Shown: piece by piece, positions 20,059 through 23,339 of the stretch | How the letters are laid out: every line of letters begins with the position of its first letter | How positions within the stretch are numbered: position 1 is the stretch's first letter | Assembly (NCBI GenBank): GCA_027946555.1 | Contig: JAPEVC010000360.1 | Coordinates: 1-23,339, forward strand | Direction: 5' to 3' | From: Gnomoniopsis sp. IMI 355080 | Lineage: Eukaryota > Ascomycota > Sordariomycetes > Diaporthales > Gnomoniaceae | DNA: 23,339 nucleotides | Translations under genes and position numbers: made by a program | The notes under the pieces: generated by a model | Seen by the model: only the letters and a program-made list of their open reading frames with translations | Told to the model about the DNA's origin: nothing | Database searches by the model: none

Positions 20059-22168
20059 ATGGCAGACGCAATCGACTTTGCTTCTGAGCAAAAACCCTCC
20101 TACGCTGACCTCCGAACCCGGAATCCTCTTCCCGCCACCACCACTTCTACCCACCACGACAACGACCATGAACATGAACACGAGCACGAGCACACAACAG
20201 ACAGCTCCCTCTATGGCGGCGAAGAGGAGAAGTCCTCCTCCCCGGAGCTCGCACCAACCAAAAGCCGCAGCCGCAGCCGCCACACAACACGCTCCCGCCC
20301 CCGCTCCCGCGCCACCTCCACCTCCTCCACAGACACGGATCCCCTCGAACCGCTTCAGATAGCACTGTCCGGCAGCCAGCTAGGCGGCGAGCCCGTCAGC
20401 CGCATGCGCACAGGTGCCACCGGCGCCACCACAACGAGCACATGGTCGCGCCCGCCCGATTTCGAGGTCACCTTTGACGACGACAAGCCGGACCCGCTGA
20501 ATCCCAAGGACTGGCCGACGTGGTATCGGATGTATGTTATTTTTGTCGTCAGCTACTCGACCTGGGTGATTGTGCTGTACTCGACGTCCTACACGGCCGC
20601 CATCCCGGGTCTGATGGCGACGTTCCACGAGGGTAGCGAGGTCATTGCCACGCTTGGCGTCACGACGTATTTGATGGGCTTGGCAACGGGCAGCTTGATT
20701 GTGGCGCCGATGAGTGAGCTTTTTGGGCGGCGGCCAGTGTATTTGATTTGCATGGCCATCTCGATGCTCCTGATTCTTCCGTGTGCGCTTGCGACGTCGT
20801 TGACGGAGATCATTGTGGTGCGGTTCTTTGGGGCGCTGTTTGGCGCTGTGATGATCTGCAATGCCGCGGGGACGGTCGCAGACATCTCGACAGAGGACGA
20901 TCGTGCAAAGTACATGAGTCTGTGGAGTATTGCACCTTTGAACGGGCCGGTGACAGGACCGCTGATTGGTGGATTTGTTTACCAATATCTCGGCTGGAGG
21001 TGGGATATGTGGTTGGTGCTGATTCTAGCGGGTGTTGCCAACGTGTTGATGTTCACGGTCAAGGAGACGTATATTCCGGCCATTCTGAAGGACAAGTCGG
21101 CCAAGCTGAGGAAGGAACATGACGATGATAGGTACTGGTGCGAGTACGACGACGCGGTTAGGTCGACCGCCGAGCTCATGAAGATCAACCTGAGCCGACC
21201 TTTTGTCCTGAGTGCCACGGAGCCGATCCTGTGGTTCTTCAACATTTGGATCTCTGTCATCTACGGGATCTTATACTTGGTGAGTTTTGTTTCGATTTCC
21301 CCGCCCAGTTTGATTCAGGTCGTTGCAGCGCAAAAGACTAACGAGTCATTCCAACTTCTTTCCCACCAAACAGTGCTTCGTAGCCTACCCAATCGTATTT
21401 GCAGATACACGAGGCTGGTCTCCCGGCGACACAGGCCTGTCCTTCCTCGGCATCGGCATCGGCACCCTCATCGCCATCTTCCTGGAGCCAGTCTGGCGCA
21501 AGATCATCAACTCCCACCCCAAGGATCCCACGACAGGCCGCGTCGCGCCCGAGGCGAGCGCGAGCATCATGACCATTGGCGCCATCTTGACCCCGATCGG
21601 CCAGCTCGTCTTCTCGTGGACCTGTCTCCCCATCACCATCCACTACGCCGTCCCGATCGCCTTTGGAATTCCCTTTGGCATGGGCAACACGCTGTGCTTC
21701 ATCTACGGCACCAATTACCTCGCCGGCGCGTACGGCTACTATGCCGCCAGCGCGCTGGCCGGTAATGCTGTCATGCGGTCGCTCTTTGGCGCCACGCTGC
21801 CCCTCGCCGGGCCGAGCATGTACGCCAAGCTCACGCCGCAATGGGCCGGGACGCTGCTCGGGCTGATGGAGGTCGTGCTGATTCCGATTCCGTTTGTGTT
21901 TTACAAGTACGGAGAGCGTATCCGGGCCAAGAGTCCTGTGATTAGAGAGATGAGAGAGGAGCAGGCAAAGAACGACAGGAAGCGGGCGAGGCTTGCGGAT
22001 AAGCTGGAGAGGCAGAGGAAACGGGCTGCGACAACGACGACGACGGAGGTTGATGGAAATCAGGGGCAAGAAAATCGACAAAAGTCGGGAGAGGGGAGGG
22101 AAGATGAAGAGAGAGTTGCTGCTGGGGTACAGAACCTGGATGTGGAGAAGGGCACTGAAATTGTGTAG
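20059..22168 (+). CDS. MFS transporter, DHA1 (drug:H+ antiporter) type
   Basis: Exons 20059-21279 and 21374-22168, joined in phase 0 across a 94-bp intron (GTGAGT donor, AACAG acceptor), give 671 residues. The splice rebuilds GILYL-CFVAYPIVF in the middle of the transporter. The pre-transport motif DPLNPKDWPTWYRMY is at 145-159. The first helix follows at about 158-178, motif A (MSELFGRRP) is at 218-226, and the antiporter motif C (APLNGPVTGPLIGGF) is at 292-306. A charged cytosolic loop lies at about 340-380. The second half contains about six more helices, including GIPFGMGNTLCFIYGTNYL. The family exports drugs, polyamines or metabolites by proton antiport at the plasma membrane; the substrate here is unknown. 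The cytosolic N-tail (about 150 residues) is unusually long, with alternating His-Glu at 36-45 and Ser-Arg repeats. The C-tail is highly charged. Confidence 0.94.
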
Positions 22169-22505
22169 ATTTGTGCAATCGCCCATGAGCTGCGATTTGC
22201 CGACAAGTCTGCTAAAAAAGGTAAACAATGCTTTGCAGCATCTGGAAACCATATATGATATACCCAATAGATAAGCACAAACCATAATGAAGCTTTTGAA
22301 ATACATCTCAGGTTCCACGTGATCCATCTCTGGGTAATGAGGATCTTATATGAAACGTGATGAGTTCATTAAAACGAGGACATTTTATCCTTTATCGAAT
22401 TGTCTTTTCCTGACACGACTGCACGACACGACTCACAAGTAGATCCGTTCGAAATTTCAGGATATTTCCACAGCAGAGAGGAAATCTAAGGTTTTGCTTC
22501 ATTTC

Positions 22506-22603
22506 CGGTGCGTGCCTCCGCATTAGAGGTGCACCGCTTGATTCCAGTCCTAGTACAGGTTATGAGCTGACGGAGCGCCGTCGGTGCAGAGGTTCATTCC
22601 TCT
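22506..22603. repeat. Cluster of three hairpins with shared arms
   Basis: Hairpin 1 is CGGTGC (22506-22511) with GCACCG (22531-22536), enclosing CCTC/GAGG. Hairpin 2 is GACGG-AGCG-CCGTC (22569-22582). Hairpin 3 is AGAGG-TTCATT-CCTCT (22588-22603), followed by Ts. A second CGGTGC at 22582-22587 could also pair with GCACCG, so two foldings compete. Pairing is read from the sequence; function is unknown. A tRNA was considered and rejected. Confidence 0.6.
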
Positions 22604-22813
22604 TTTGATCGAGTACGAAAAAGAGCAGGTCATTGTAATACTTTTTTGCGCCATGCGACGTGATGTCCAAAAACAATGCCCGCTACTCACAATACTGGCT
22701 GCAACGGAGCGCACTAACCCCACAGCCTCGGACTTTAGCCTATAGCTCGGGCCAATGTGACCTTGTTAGGCACTGGCTAGATGCTTGGCAACGGCCATGT
22801 GAGGATACCTACC

Positions 22814-22825
22814 TACCTTAAGGTA
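22814..22825. repeat. Perfect 12-bp palindrome TACCTTAAGGTA
   Basis: A perfect palindrome directly preceded by TACCTACC. A related TAGGTAGGTACC occurs at 9408-9419. Such runs recur between genes in this window, but no role is shown. Confidence 0.8.
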
Positions 22826-23339
22826 ACTAGTGAAAACGGGCATATGTAGACAAAGAGACAGAAGCGAAAGAGGAATATATCATTTGGAACGGAAGGTGGC
22901 ATCCGTCCTAGCTTCTGGGGCAGTAGGAGCGAGGACGGATAATTAACAACTTGCCAGGTATATAATATAGGTTGGTGGTAAGCAGTAAAGTGAAAGAGAG
23001 AGCGACGATGTTCGGGTCACGAGGTGACACGCCGCAGAAGTGCACATCAGCTTCTAGACAAAAGTTCCCGACCCGAGGCCCAAATAGTAAACAACCAAGG
23101 TAGCTTCTGGGTTAAGTTAGAGGTAAGCGAAGAAAGAAGCATTGGACGATCTGTCAGAACCGAAGCCAAACTAAGTTACAAGCTTAAGTCTTCCAAGGTT
23201 GACTTCCGACATTACTGTGCATAGTAAATCTGTAAAAGGGAATCTTGGAGGCGCGTGTTTCGACTTGCCTTTTTCGATGGAGCCATGGAGAACAGGGGGG
23301 CGGTTGTTAGATTGCCTACAGGGCTGCCGGGGCTGGGGG

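Larger units (their letters stand above)
22169..23339. other. Gene-free right flank
   Basis: 1.17 kb with no supported gene. The left part holds the MFS 3' UTR. Three hairpins with competing arms lie at 22506-22603, and a perfect TACCTTAAGGTA palindrome preceded by TACCTACC lies at 22806-22825. On the minus strand an ATG in strong context at 23285-23283 opens only 24 codons, so a gene start there is not supported. Confidence 0.55.

Noticed and set aside
22540..22610. Possible tRNA (B-box-like GGTTCATTCC)
   Set aside because: With a 7-base T loop the stem mispairs, and no acceptor, D or anticodon arm can be drawn around it.
23212..23285. Minus-strand ATG in strong context (ccATGGC) near the right edge
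   Set aside because: It opens only 24 codons, and no convincing splice extends it within the window.

Overview
The window looks like nuclear DNA of a filamentous ascomycete (Pezizomycotina, probably Sordariomycetes). The supported genes carry short spliceosomal introns (81-178 bp) with GTAAGT/GTGAGT-type donors and, in several, CTGAC- or TACTAAT-like branch sites. Gene spacing is wide, and the families are typically fungal (2EXR/F-box-like, Hva1-TUDOR, DUF985 cupin, GMC oxidoreductase, DHA1-type MFS). There is no bacterial-style operon, rRNA, CRISPR array or confident tRNA. Genus cannot be fixed from the sequence alone.

Left part (1-6000): about 2.1 kb of low-complexity DNA without a convincing gene. 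A two-exon gene on the minus strand (2123-3999) encodes a probably mitochondrial, membrane-anchored AAA+/STAND-like P-loop ATPase. It is divergent, across about 950 bp, from a 2EXR-domain gene (4954-5906) whose domain is split between two reading frames.

Middle part (6540-14974): a stretch rich in secretory proteins. It holds a signal-peptide-bearing DUF985 cupin (6540-7220). Facing it is a full-length but frame-shattered GMC oxidoreductase pseudogene (7398-9200, minus), which also began with a signal peptide. Both have two TGCATGCA-like sites at similar distance from their start codons. Then come a Hva1-TUDOR protein (9825-10773, minus), a novel six-cysteine secreted protein with a Ser/Thr/Gly tail (12716-13661), and a secreted Pro/His-repeat protein with an acidic, Trp-rich tail (14337-14974, minus). 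The exon structures of the last two had to be rebuilt across frames.

Right part (15000-23339): a long non-coding stretch with an orphan TATA element and clustered inverted repeats. It is followed by an unrecognised single-pass membrane protein (17147-18257), 1.8 kb of gene-free DNA, a DHA1-type MFS exporter with long low-complexity tails (20059-22168), and a gene-free right end containing three hairpins with competing arms.

No complete new multi-gene system is proven. The best leads are the Pro/His secreted protein, the possibly co-regulated cupin/GMC pair with one partner dead, and the structured non-coding segments near 16.6 kb and 22.5 kb.
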